Of a stretch of DNA of 64,000 nt, positions 23,101-34,400 are shown piece after piece. The notes below the pieces were generated by a model. The model did no database searches. It was not told where the DNA came from and saw only the letters and a program-made list of their open reading frames with translations. The DNA lies in assembly GCA_914767715.1 (NCBI GenBank), contig OU612066.1, forward strand, positions 27,192,283 to 27,256,282, given 5' to 3'. Position 1 is the stretch's first letter. Each line of letters begins with the position of its first letter. The stretch comes from Membranipora membranacea (lineage: Eukaryota > Bryozoa > Gymnolaemata > Cheilostomatida > Membraniporidae). The position numbers and the translations under genes are program-made.

Positions 23101-24361
23101 AAGCTTTGTTCATGTCCTGTGAAGTCAACATTTGCTTTTGTAGTTCTCACCACAATGAGCTAGCATAGGCATATTTAGTGGCTGAACTGTTTGGTTTGCC
23201 CTTTATCAGAAGAACATTGTCTCCCACAACATTGTTAGTGGCATGGCATTAAAAATAGCCGTCAATTTCCTCTACCAACCAGCTAAAACAATAGAATGCG
23301 TTAGAGCGGACGTCTCTGGTCTTGTTTTTCCCACAATATCCATAGGTCTCACCAGGAGTGAGCTGTTACTGTCCTTCATCAATCATCTGACTGACAGTTC
23401 CCATTTTGATATTGAAATTTCACAGCCCTACATGATTTGTTTAGTTAGCTTGATTGGTTAGAAGATTTGAGTGATGATCTCATGGTGATAGGTCGGTCGA
23501 CTATTGTATGATCGGCTGTTCATGACGATCAGCTTGACAATGATAGGGTCTGGGTTGTGATATCATTGTTGTTTGGCCATGTGAATAAGAAAGGTTTAGT
23601 AATCACAGCAACGTCCTTTGTAATTGTTACGACAGGCAAATCTGGGAATAGTGTTTTGATTTTCTCCTGTGAAAAAGCCAGGTCGATAGGAAACAATACC
23701 ACAATCTATTGTGCTAGGGTACAATGGTAGCCATTATTGAACTACGCTCACATCAACAGCATTGAAGTATTGTAATGATGTATTGAATAAAATAATAGCT
23801 ATTCTTGTACAGCAGATCTGATGGCTGTGCAACAAAGGGCTTGTCACGCATGATTGTTAACTCCCACAGATAACTGATATTTAAGTGACCTGAATTGCCT
23901 GCATCTTCACGATTGTCAACATGATTTGTGATGGTTGTCTTGTTGTTCATACAATCCGGTTTCTGTTACAGAATTGGAAGGATATATCTAGCTTGGCCAA
24001 AGATTTTATAGACAAGCTATTGGTGCTAGAAACAAACGAAAGAATGACGGCTGCCCAAGCTTTAACTCATGCCTGGCTGGTTAGTAACACCGCGGGCTCT
24101 AGTAATATCAATCTACATAGGACAATATCACATAACCTCATCCATCGGCAGCAATCGACGCGCGCCAACAGTACCAAGAGTAATAAATCTAATCGCAGCA
24201 ACAGGTCCAACCTATCAAATAGGTCGCTGAGGTCAGAACACCGTCGCGTACTACCTGAAGAGATTGAACAGTTACACAAAGACCCCGAGTTTGTAGCTGA
24301 GATGAACTCCATATCCTCACAGAATGGCGATTCTAACAGTACACATAGCGGCCAATCATAA
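19251..24361 (+). CDS. PSKH1: serine/threonine-protein kinase H1
   Basis: Two exons, 19251-20159 and 23972-24361, 432 residues (human PSKH1 is 424). Splice TCAGAG|GTTTGT to TCTGTTACAG, phase 0. N-terminal MGC is a myristoylation plus palmitoylation signal; a disordered linker follows to about residue 75. The kinase domain starts at VTAKYDIKALIGRGSFSRVV: glycine loop 92-98, ATP-binding K114 (YAIKM), catalytic HRDLKPEN 201-208, DFG 224-226, GTPEYIAPE 243-251. All catalytic residues are intact. The stretches DPRVTAKYDIKALIGRGSFS and MELATGGELFDRIIAKGSFT match the vertebrate protein almost exactly. Exon 2 carries the end of the C-lobe and a Ser/Asn/Arg repeat tail. The family sits on Golgi, centrosome and nuclear-speckle membranes and has been linked to splicing-factor compartments; it is a CaMK-group kinase. 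Confidence 0.97.
20160..23971 (+). other. intron of PSKH1
   Basis: A single 3.8-kb phase-0 intron inside the kinase C-lobe. No exon, repeat family or second gene is evident. Confidence 0.8.
23972..24361 (+). CDS. PSKH1: PSKH1 exon 2 with stop
   Basis: Acceptor TTCTGTTACAG; starts NWKDISSLAKDFIDKLL, end of the kinase C-lobe (RMTAAQALTHAWL), then a tail with STKSNKSNRSNRSNLSNRS and an acidic end. Stop TAA at 24359-24361. Confidence 0.95.
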   Translation, partial: NWKDISSLAKDFIDKLLVLETNERMTAAQALTHAWLVSNTAGSSNINLHRTISHNLIHRQQSTRANSTKSNKSNRSNRSNLSNRSLRSEHRRVLPEEIEQLHKDPEFVAEMNSISSQNGDSNSTHSGQS

Positions 24362-25051
24362 CGCCACCTGCTTCTAACTAGACAGTTCATCGCTGTTTAA
24401 GAGGTGGCACAATTTGGTAATCCAAACACTGAATCATTAATCATTTTCAACAACCTCTCCTCATTTCAAGGAGTGGGTTTTTGTAATTTGCGAATTCCAA
24501 TCCACTGTTACTTATGTACACAATTACACTTTTCATCAAAGTCATTATCGTGATCCCAATCACAGTTTTTTTAATTTAGTTGAAAGGAAATTTGTTTGTA
24601 ATATATTGTTATTTTGTATTCATCTGATTAATCTAGTTTTTTTTTATTCTGTAAACAACAATCTACAGAGCTAAACTGTAAACATATTTATTTCCTTTTG
24701 ACAAAGCTCCTATTCTCCACTTTTGCAGTCAATTGTTCACTCTGTCTGGTGTTATCTATTTATGTAGATAGATAAGCTCAGTGATTCAGTGAGTTTTTAC
24801 CCTGTTGCCACTAGTCCCTGTTAGCCACAGTCACATCCTGTGCATTAAAAAAAGTATTTTTCTCACAGTGCATTTACCAGTGCGGAGCCTCTACAGTAGT
24901 CACTGTTACTGTAGTTTGTTATATCTATTTTCACTGCCCCTCTTTTTATGTTAAAGCAGGTTGTTTGTGTGAAATCTACTATTTTCTGTACAGCAGTATT
25001 CTGTAGTTGAGGTTCAGAGAAGAACGGTTTTGAAATTTCTTGTTAATCCTC

Positions 25052-25064
25052 AATAAAATTTATT
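25052..25064. terminator. two-way polyadenylation signal between PSKH1 and DDX27
   Basis: AATAAAATTTATT gives AATAAA on the plus strand (25052-25057) about 690 bases after the PSKH1 stop, and AATAAA on the minus strand (25064-25059) about 235 bases after the DDX27 stop. The two convergent genes would therefore end within a few tens of bases of each other and may overlap. Confidence 0.6.
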
Positions 25065-25297
25065 ACTGAAATTATAAATGATATCTAGAAAAACTTGTCA
25101 ATGTAAAATATGAAGACATGGGTATAATCTTCATAAATTGATTAATTATATAGCAGAATTGACATTAATTTTTAAGCATTCCAAGTTAACATCTATTCAA
25201 ATATGTAGGTGTTGCCCATAAATATGTTCATGGTGTAGCGTAATCGATAACATTAGGGTGTCAACAACCTCTCATCACTTTCTCGGTGGTCTCTTCA

Positions 25298-25427
25298 TTA
25301 TCTCTTCCTCTTTCCGCCTCCGGATTTCTTTGCCCCTGGTCTACCTCCTGCTTTCTTTGTACCCTTTGCTGGCATCTTGCTGGTTGCCTTGTTCAGTTTC
25401 TTGATCTCCTTTCTAGCTTCATGTGCC
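25298..25427 (-). CDS. DDX27: DDX27 last coding exon with stop
   Basis: Acceptor TGTTTTAG; 42 codons rich in Lys/Gly, [18 protein letters not shown] to the end GGGKRKR, stop TAA at 25300-25298. Confidence 0.86.
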
Positions 25428-28400
25428 CTAAAACAAACGGATAACAGTTACAGTCTTAGCAGTGCCGCCTATTGTTTCAATCAGCTAAAAATCTTCATGC
25501 TGTTAGCCGAGGCATAACATTTGAGTGGCCAGGGTCACCTTTTGATCTTAAATATGGCATCATCAGATTTCAAGGTGATGATAAAGGGTTAGATGATAAT
25601 TGTTATCTTAATTAGCAGGGGAGATAACAGAAACTGATATTGCTTGCCTGTGTCAATGTTAACCTCCAGTCATTTTATCTTGACAGGGGTCAAGTTAGAG
25701 GTGTCAAGCCTAGGCAAGACAATCACTTTGTTTTTCAATTGTAAGCCAGATGACATGTGATAGGTAACCTACTAATCGAGCAGTGACCATCAACTTCCAG
25801 GCTTTGTAATCCATTAATTTACGGCAAGCTTGGCAATAGTATTACATGGCCTAAGCTAACAAAATCAGGAAACAGTTATACCGAAATAGAGGTACCAACG
25901 TAACAAAATCTCAAACACTGTGAAGTGATACGTATTCAGTTGATATTGAGCAGCTACTGTGTATGGGATCATGAGATCAGGAGTAGGCGCTGTAACAAGC
26001 TGATACAAACTAATCCCTTGTTGCGGAGTATTATTCAGTCTTATTCGGATAGTTTTACAAAACCAGTGGAGAAAGGAATTCGCAAGTCATTGCTAGCCAG
26101 CTATCTCAGCCGCCTCGCCTGTTCAGTTCTTGCCAAATAATTCCTCCCACGGTGTTTAAACTAATCAGGAAAATATGCGGCGGGAGAGGCTTACTTGTAT
26201 CGAAGCCCCTTCACAGATTTACGTCCGACGTTAGTAAGCTCTGCTTCAAATGACGACTTCTTACTCCCACCCTTCTTGGCTTTCTTAGCTACAGAAAAGA
26301 AGGAAATTATTTGAATCGAGTGAACAAATAATGGTAATCAAAATTATCAGAGTTAACAATTCGGGTGAATTTTGTTGGTGTCCTGTCCGCCTGATGTGCG
26401 ATTCCACACAGAGTGCCCACATTGTGGTTGCCTGGTTTACCACCAGACTTGTTTTAGTGGGCGGTGGACAGCCTTGACGCAGTTAGATAATCAGGATTAC
26501 AACCATATCTATCAAAATTTGTATGACCTTTTCATGACATGGGGTTAGAAGGTACCTTTCACAGAGAGTAAGATAGATATAGCTTGTGGAAGGAAGAATA
26601 GGATAATCACAATCTATCTTTCACAAGCTCTCACAAGTTGATATCCAATCAACCTCCCTCTCATTCAACTCACACCAGGTGCAAACTTATCTCAGTACCA
26701 GACAATACAACGGGTTAAAGTGTTAGAATTTAGGACATGGTATTTAATATCCAGATTGTGAACTAATAATTCCTTCCGCGGTAAGGGTGATGTTGCACCT
26801 GTCTTGTCTCTGATTTGTATAATTGTTACTGTTGCACATCTTGCACGCATCTGTGGCGGTCAAACCACCAATGACCAACAACAAAGTTGCCAACAGTTCT
26901 CAAAACCTGAGTTTGACCTCCTGTGTGGTTCGGACCACTGGAAGCATGGCTTGCAAATGCTCAGGAGGTCAGAAAACATAAATGAGGAGATGGTAGATAT
27001 ATTTCACGGGGTGTGATGCGACAGACAGTGAAGTAATGAAGTTTAGAGTAAGTAGGCCAACAAGTCGACAATGTTAGTAGCTAAATATCATTGTCATGAA
27101 CCAGAAATCCCATGCTCATCAATGAAGCAAATAATGGGGTGAGGCAGCTGAAAGGACCAATGACCACAGAGGGAAATCGGTAGCTTCGAAATGAACCAAA
27201 TACCCATAATGCAATTCTGCAACTGCACCCAACCACGTTTTGGAGATACTGCATTATGAACCTGTACTGTTACTGGTAGGTGAATATTAGAAGTTGTCAA
27301 ATATGAGGGCAGTAACATGTGCATGCACAATAATTACAGTACAATAAAAAGGTAAAAATACATGACAATCCATTGAGTACCGGGCAGCGCCAGTCTGGCG
27401 ATAGGTGTGTCTATTTTTACATTTTGTCGGTGTTCTCTCCTCACATTTCCCCGCTCAGCGATGAACTTCATCTAACTCTGACCTGCTGTGGTAATCGATG
27501 CAGGCCGATCTCATGGTGTCCGGTAGATGCAAGAAAACTTGATCAGCTGTGAGTCAAGTAACACCAGCAAGAATCGATCAGCGCTTTATTGAAATGTCAA
27601 ACAACAAAGTTGCAAAAAAAGAATGCAATATTGTTCTCCGATTGATTGAGGAGGTCTCACTAGACGCCTCAATTCTACATATCACCGGACATCATGGAAC
27701 AAAAATAGCATAGCAGAGAATGGTAACACATGAGTAACACCATGCCTAGGTACACAGAGTTCAAACACACATCTCAATTTACTCTCCGGCGATTCACCGC
27801 CATTGGGTCATCTTCATGATGGTAAAGCTATCAAGTTTTAGTTATAGGGTCGGCTGACATCCAGTTAGCAAAACTATGCGGAGGCAGGTAAGATTGTAGT
27901 TCATTACATAAAAAGGCAAGATTGTAAAAGTGAATCGGCAATCAAGTGTTGTTGTTAGTCCACGTTTAAAATGCCTGATTCATTCATACACCCACAATCT
28001 TGATAAAATTTCAGTAAAAAATTCATTTTTCCCCTGACTAATTTTCTTTTTCGTTTGTAGTTAGAAACTGTGCAGACAATGTGAGTGCCAATCTGAACAA
28101 GGAGACTGCATTGTGGTGCTTTAGTTATAAGCACCTAAGATGATTGATAGCAAAGGTAATCTATTACAATTCACCATAGAGAGCAACAGGTCTATTGTGT
28201 GTAACGGCCATTACTGCTTGCCTAATGGCTATGAAGGTGATGTTAGATGAGTTCAACAGTGGGGGCAGTATAGGGATCATGACGTCATAATTGCCACTGC
28301 TGCACAGCAAGGTGTATGCATGCATAATTACCGCCACTACAACGCTAGCCAGAGCGCACCACAATTCCAATGCAACCGAAAAACAGAGCACTGCTTCGGA

Positions 28401-31400
28401 GACTTCCAAGGGTTACATAACTGGACAGGTCTATATTTTTAGGAGTGAATCCTTTTGAATTTTTACAGGTAGGGTGTAATGGGAGCAGATGATATTAGTT
28501 TCTGGAATAGTTCCTCTGTTTCAGCTAGGCGGGCATGATCTCCGACTTGATTTTCAAAAGGGATAGTATTTTGAGAATGGGTAACTAATACATTTCAATT
28601 GAAAAGTAAACTAAAAACATTTTAATTAACAGTATTTCCTAAAGGAGAAATCTAGACGTGTTCAAAAGAACAAAAGAGATCTTCTTTTTGACGCACCATA
28701 AGCTTCTAATTATTGTTGACGTATTCCAAGAAAACCAAAATAATTCACAAAAAATATTTGAATCGGTGTAGGAAGTTTTGATTTAAACGCTCCAATTTAT
28801 TTAGTAACATAAAATCTTCCTTGTCATATAGTCTGGTGTCTTTGTACCACCAAACCATCAGGGAATGACTTGGGAGGGCCAGTGATTGACCTTTTGGTTT
28901 GTTTAAAGTGAATTCCTGTTGATATCTAACTGCCTTCTCAGTCCAGTGGCAGGAATCAAGGCAGACTTATTAAACAGTGCAGGGATTAAACAGCGGTCGT
29001 TAGTTAGCTTTTGACAGAAAGAATTAAAAGATGCTTTACAGGTTTTTTTTTGGGGTGTTAGTTGGGTAGGGAATGGTGCTGCCAACACCCACAATACGAA
29101 ACGCTGTTGAAGTTTTAAGTGACAAAAAAAGGTTAGGAAGGTTATTATAGGCCAGCATGACAAAACTCAATCATTCATGTTCAAAACACCACATGACAAT
29201 AGCAGCAGGAAAATCTTGATGTACTTTTCCACTGACATCAAACAGTCTACCTACATTCTGACACATCTGTTGATTGCGATGAACTCAGAATTATGCTTAT
29301 GAAGTTTGTCAGCACAAGATACTATCTATTTCAATCAGGACAATAATTTTTTGACTCTTTCATGCATTCTTTTGGAGTGGTTTTGTTTTACTGCTCCTAG
29401 CAGCTGACGGTATTAAAACACAATTCACAATTAGCCAGTACGTTTGACAGGGAGCACACAGGTTAAGTTCATAATAGAATTCTTCAATATTCCCTTTAGC
29501 ATCAGACTCACTGCCAGGGGAATGTGGTTGGGGCAATCAGCTCAGGAGTTCATTGGTAAAGGCTATTAGGGATGCAGCACACAGTGTACCAAGAAAAGTG
29601 TGGTTTGATTGGACCGAAAACCCCAGACACTCAACCAATTCGGAAAGAAAAGTTCCTATAGCTAATATTGCGGGGTATGTAGGTGGGATAGATACCTGCG
29701 GGTGCCTCTTCTGTGTGCGATCTTATTTTTGGTTGTTTTCTGAATCTCTTGGCTACACGAGCTGCATACTCTTGTGACTTCATGATCTCAAAGTTGGCCC
29801 TGTCTGCTGCCTAGAGAATAAAATGGGCACAAAAATAAATAAACAAGCACAGCGACCAACATGGTATGCTGTCAGAACCGTGTATTATTTATATACACTA
29901 TATGATACAAGACAAGCAACACCACACCAGACAGCCACAAGAATTTTTTGTTCAGATAGCAAATGTTGTCTTTAAGTTTCTGTGTAAGTTTTGGTTCAAT
30001 TGGAACAGAAGTGGTCTAGGGAGATTCAAGATCTGGATTATTTTCAGGTGACACTGCACAGTAGACCTGGTGGAATCATTCACAGTGAGATAAAAATCTG
30101 ACCCGGCGCCGGCTAGAGAGCTGAATTTTCCTTCAGAATCCAAAATAGAATTAGAGGATGAATGTAGCCAATGAGAAAAACAAACGCGATAAATATGCGT
30201 GCTAGAGACCAAGGTTGTATGCCATTCAAGAGGGGCCCTGGAAACACAATCTATAACAGGATTGAAGCGGCTTAACTGACCAATCTCCTAAATAATTCAT
30301 TGCACAACATGCAAAATACAGTTGCTCTATCGGTAGGTAAGTAAGCTTAGAGAAACGGAAGGGCTGTGTAGGCTATAGACAGTGTCACAAGAATGACATG
30401 ATAATTATTTTCAGTCGGAATGTCAGAAACAAACAATAGCTTCCAACTATTATTTAGATTGTCAAGTGGGAGCACAAAAGGTTTTCTGAATAATACACGT
30501 AAAACGCTCAGTCATAATGTGTCGGTAACCAAAACAACTCCGAGATAACCATTCATAATAAGCTAAACCTGGTGGTTTGTGCCACCTGTACTCGATTGAA
30601 TTTGAATTGTTTCTTTGCATGAAACAACAGCAAAATAATTTTGTGCCAATTTCAATCTCCGCTGCCACCCTCCATTATTATTATTATACACACAACAATT
30701 ATTTTGTATTATAGATTTTAAAAGAGGCCAGGAAAGGTTACGTATAAGAAAATGGTGATGCAGTGCATTGAGCTCCACGGTAATGTCCAAGTTCCTGTGT
30801 ACAAGCAAGCTGTTGCCGCAGCTGAGACATGGCGGCTTCGGTCAAGAACAACTTTTGCCAGACAGAAAAGTTAGCTAATAATCGATAAGAGCAAAAGCTA
30901 TCCAAGCACACACAATTACAGTGAAACAATACCCTGGCACTGCATTGATTATATTGTAGTTTGATCATAAGCTTGATTAAATCGGATTTCCTTTTGCTCG
31001 ATAGTTTATTTCCGAGGGCACATAAGCGCTCGGTTATCCAATATTATTATTTATGTAATACCCAATGGTCAATTCATTGGCGTTACCAATCTCTCACAGC
31101 CCACCGCTGGCATACGGTTCTTGTTTGCACACAAACAACATACAGATGATAATGATATCCATCATTGAACATGACCCTGTTATGACAGTTAGATCTCTGG
31201 ATTGATTAGCCGAACCTTGAAGTGAGTGTGGGTAACCTCACATTGGCAGGGTCATCTCAATAAAGTCCTGGGTTGAATCCAGACCCTGGGAAAACGCCAG
31301 AATTGTCACTTTTGTCACCAAATTCTATATTTGACGGGCATTATATGTCCGTCTGACAACATTGCGTTATTGATGAAGTCTTAAGCAGGACACATAAGGT

Positions 31401-34400
31401 TATTAACACAGTCTGCGGAATGTTAGTTCTGCCATGCCACCAACACTAGCACCATTATCATCACGTATACAGTCCCATGAACTTCTAGTTTATTGAATAT
31501 TTTGTTTACAATACATGATGCGATTTTTTCCCTGACATAAGCGGAGGTAGGTGTGATTAATGACTGAGAAATGTATGCATCCTTGTGACAAACCTAAGTA
31601 TGGAGTTTGATTGACTATGATATATGTGTACATTCTCTTCTGCTTGTTCCAATTATCAATGATTTCTCTATCATCTTACTTTGACTGCTAAATACCAACC
31701 AAAAACTAAAGTATGTTTGACATTATTGACAAGAAGACCTCCTGCAATGATATGACTTAGGTAAACAAAAGTCATTATTGATTATTGATGCTAAGTGTCA
31801 AGGGAGATGACTCTGTAAAAAAGAAAACCGAAAATCTCTTGATGAGCCATTGTTATTCTTTGAGATTGACACTGACTATGGACAGAATTGTTGTATACAT
31901 ATCCAACAGGGTGAGGTAGAAGAAGAAAGAAGCTGCTGAATTGAACTTGATCTCCACTCACTGTCTGTTAACGGGGTTGGGCGTCCTGAACCTGGCAGCA
32001 TTACATCACGCTCAGCAAAAACTAAAATGAATACCCTCAAACGGCCTGCTGATTTTGTCCCCAATCAGAATCATGAGGTACGATAGGAAGGGGGATATCC
32101 ATAGCCAACAGAGTTGGTTAGAAGAAGAAAGAAGCTGATAAATTGAACTCATCTCACTGTCTCAAAATGGGGTTGCAAGCATTACATCACACACAGCAAA
32201 ACACCATAATTACCACTGGATGGCCCGAATTTGTGCCCAATCAGAGGCATGCTGAGGAGGGGGGTTAGCATGACAATCACCCTCTGTATAGGGCTGCTAC
32301 TATGTGGACATGTGTCAAATATGGACTATAATTGAATACCTACAGAGATAATCCAGCAATAATACTAGGATTAACGAGAATATAATTACATCGTCCCGAC
32401 AAGGCGTACCTCTCATATCACTCAATAAAGTTTGGATCAAAAGAATCATAATAGTAAATGTGGGTATCCGGGTTCGCACTCAGCCTAAAAGTGATCAAGT
32501 GAGCACGGGGATTACCCAACTTTCTTTTCTATCCCTTTATTTCACAACCCAGCCAATTGCGTTAATCTTCTCTATCATAAAGACAAATTGAATTGCGCTG
32601 ATTGGTTGTTAAGCCAGGAATAAACCTGGGAGATGCAAAATGAACCAGGAGGAGCGAGGATTAAACCTGCTGAGGTTCTGGAAGAATTAGCAGCCAGGCT
32701 AGATAGGGAGACAGCTGCCTAATCCGATCAGCTCCTCCCATCTCGATGGGTGGCAACTAGGAAGAGGTGCAGGGAAATAAGTTGTTATAACATACAAGGT
32801 TTACCTGGCACTACCACTCTCTCCTATATAAGCTTGTACTAGTAGCCAACAGGTGAAGGCCGTTTATCGAGTACCAAGCATTCCAACTCACAGTCACAGC
32901 TTATTCCATGGACAGTATGACTTTTCGGTCTTATAATGTCAAATTTTGTTCTGTAAGACTGAAAATTTTATTAACTTGGGTTTGGAATTGGATACAGCAA
33001 AAACCCAGTCGCTGAAATTCTCTCCTCCAATAATATTTACAATAATAACTTACAGATGACTCTTTTTTCCTCTGTGTTTTAGTCTTGTGTTTGCCCTTCA
33101 GGTCTTTCTTCAGCGCGGCTGGCTCCTTGCCGAGCAGCTTGGAGTGTATCAGGAGTTGCCTCTCTTCATGATCCTGGAACCATGATCTCTTCAGCGACTC
33201 GTCTTCCCCTTCAGCGAGTAATCTTTGTGTCTGCAAATGAGGACAAATCAAAAAATGACACACAGTGTCAGGAAGAAGTGACAGGCCATGACAAATACGC
33301 AAAAAAAAAGGAGGACAAGATATGTGCAGCTGATTCATGGCGGCTCAGATTGCCAGGATTAATAATAGTTTTGTGACAAATAAAGCTTACGACTGAAAGA
33401 GAGGTCATTGATCTCGCTAATTGGTTCTATGAATTCCCCACGCATGCAAAAGTACATGAATTAAATTTTAATCTCATTTTATGGATTACTAAATTGCAGG
33501 TAATCTTTAGTGTGGTTGCCTGATGGAAAACCCATAGACGTGTATAATTATAATATCTAACAAATACTAATGGCAGCGATGGGGTCTCATGCCGTTGCGA
33601 CATCGAGCTCAAAATTTTCTATTTCTGTAGTTTTATTTTGTTTGCAGGCCGGTAATCTGTGTGAACCTGCCATCGAATCAAGCGCTTTTTATCAGCTGAC
33701 AAAATATGATATGACAGTCTCAGCAAAGCACCACATGGCATGCTGGTTCAGTTTATTTTATTGTTTATGCAAGGTGCTTGGTTTATGTGAGTGTTACATG
33801 GAGAAGCTGCGGGCATGGGCAGCCTGCAACAAAGCAAGACTTAGATGTATGACTAGATTGATCAGCATACGCCACCGCGCTGGAAGAAAAGATTCTGATG
33901 GCAGCAGGATCCGCTTGCGGTTTACTTAAAATTCACGTGAGCAACGTGCTCTATGCACCTGCGTCGCAGCAGTATAGCACCTGCATCGCAGACAAGGGTT
34001 GTTCTCGCCTTTGGAAATTACAAAACAACCGAACGTCCTAGTTGACTAGCCTTGTCATACAGCCTCTTTTCTTGGCTGTATGACAAGGCTACTAGTTGAC
34101 AGGTAAAAGCTGTAACGTTATAATTCCACTGAACGGTTTTTTAGCAGCCAATATAAAGCCCAGAAGCTTTAAAACAATTCTTGTGTGATGGTTGCGGACA
34201 ATCAATTTGTGTTGTGAAAAATTTGTCTCCCTTTTAAAAGGTGCCACAGGGACAACATTCTCAAAGGTAAAGACTCCAAGCTTCGTAAGGAAAATGTTTT
34301 CCTATTCACTACTTCATTCTTTAATCTGAACCCATATTATAAACAACTACTACTCAAGTCTAGACATGTCTCTGTAGTCTAATAACGCCAGCACTGGAAA

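Larger units (their letters stand above)
25428..33053 (-). other. DDX27 introns, 3' part
   Basis: Introns 25428-26194, 26289-29695 and 29811-33053. The last contains a diverged tandem duplication (31901-32271). No other gene supported. Confidence 0.7.

Noticed and set aside
26804-27016. 70-residue ORF with a hydrophobic start
   Set aside because: The start codon is non-ATG (TTG or similar), no cleavage site or family is evident, and it lies in a DDX27 intron.
31261-31292. tRNA B-box-like GGTTGAATCC
   Set aside because: A T-arm can be drawn, but no A box, anticodon arm or acceptor stem fits.
33570-33929. 119-residue plus-strand ORF in the largest DDX27 intron
   Set aside because: Longest ORF there, but with odd Cys/Ser composition, no recognisable domain, no splice partners, and a length expected by chance in 12.7 kb.
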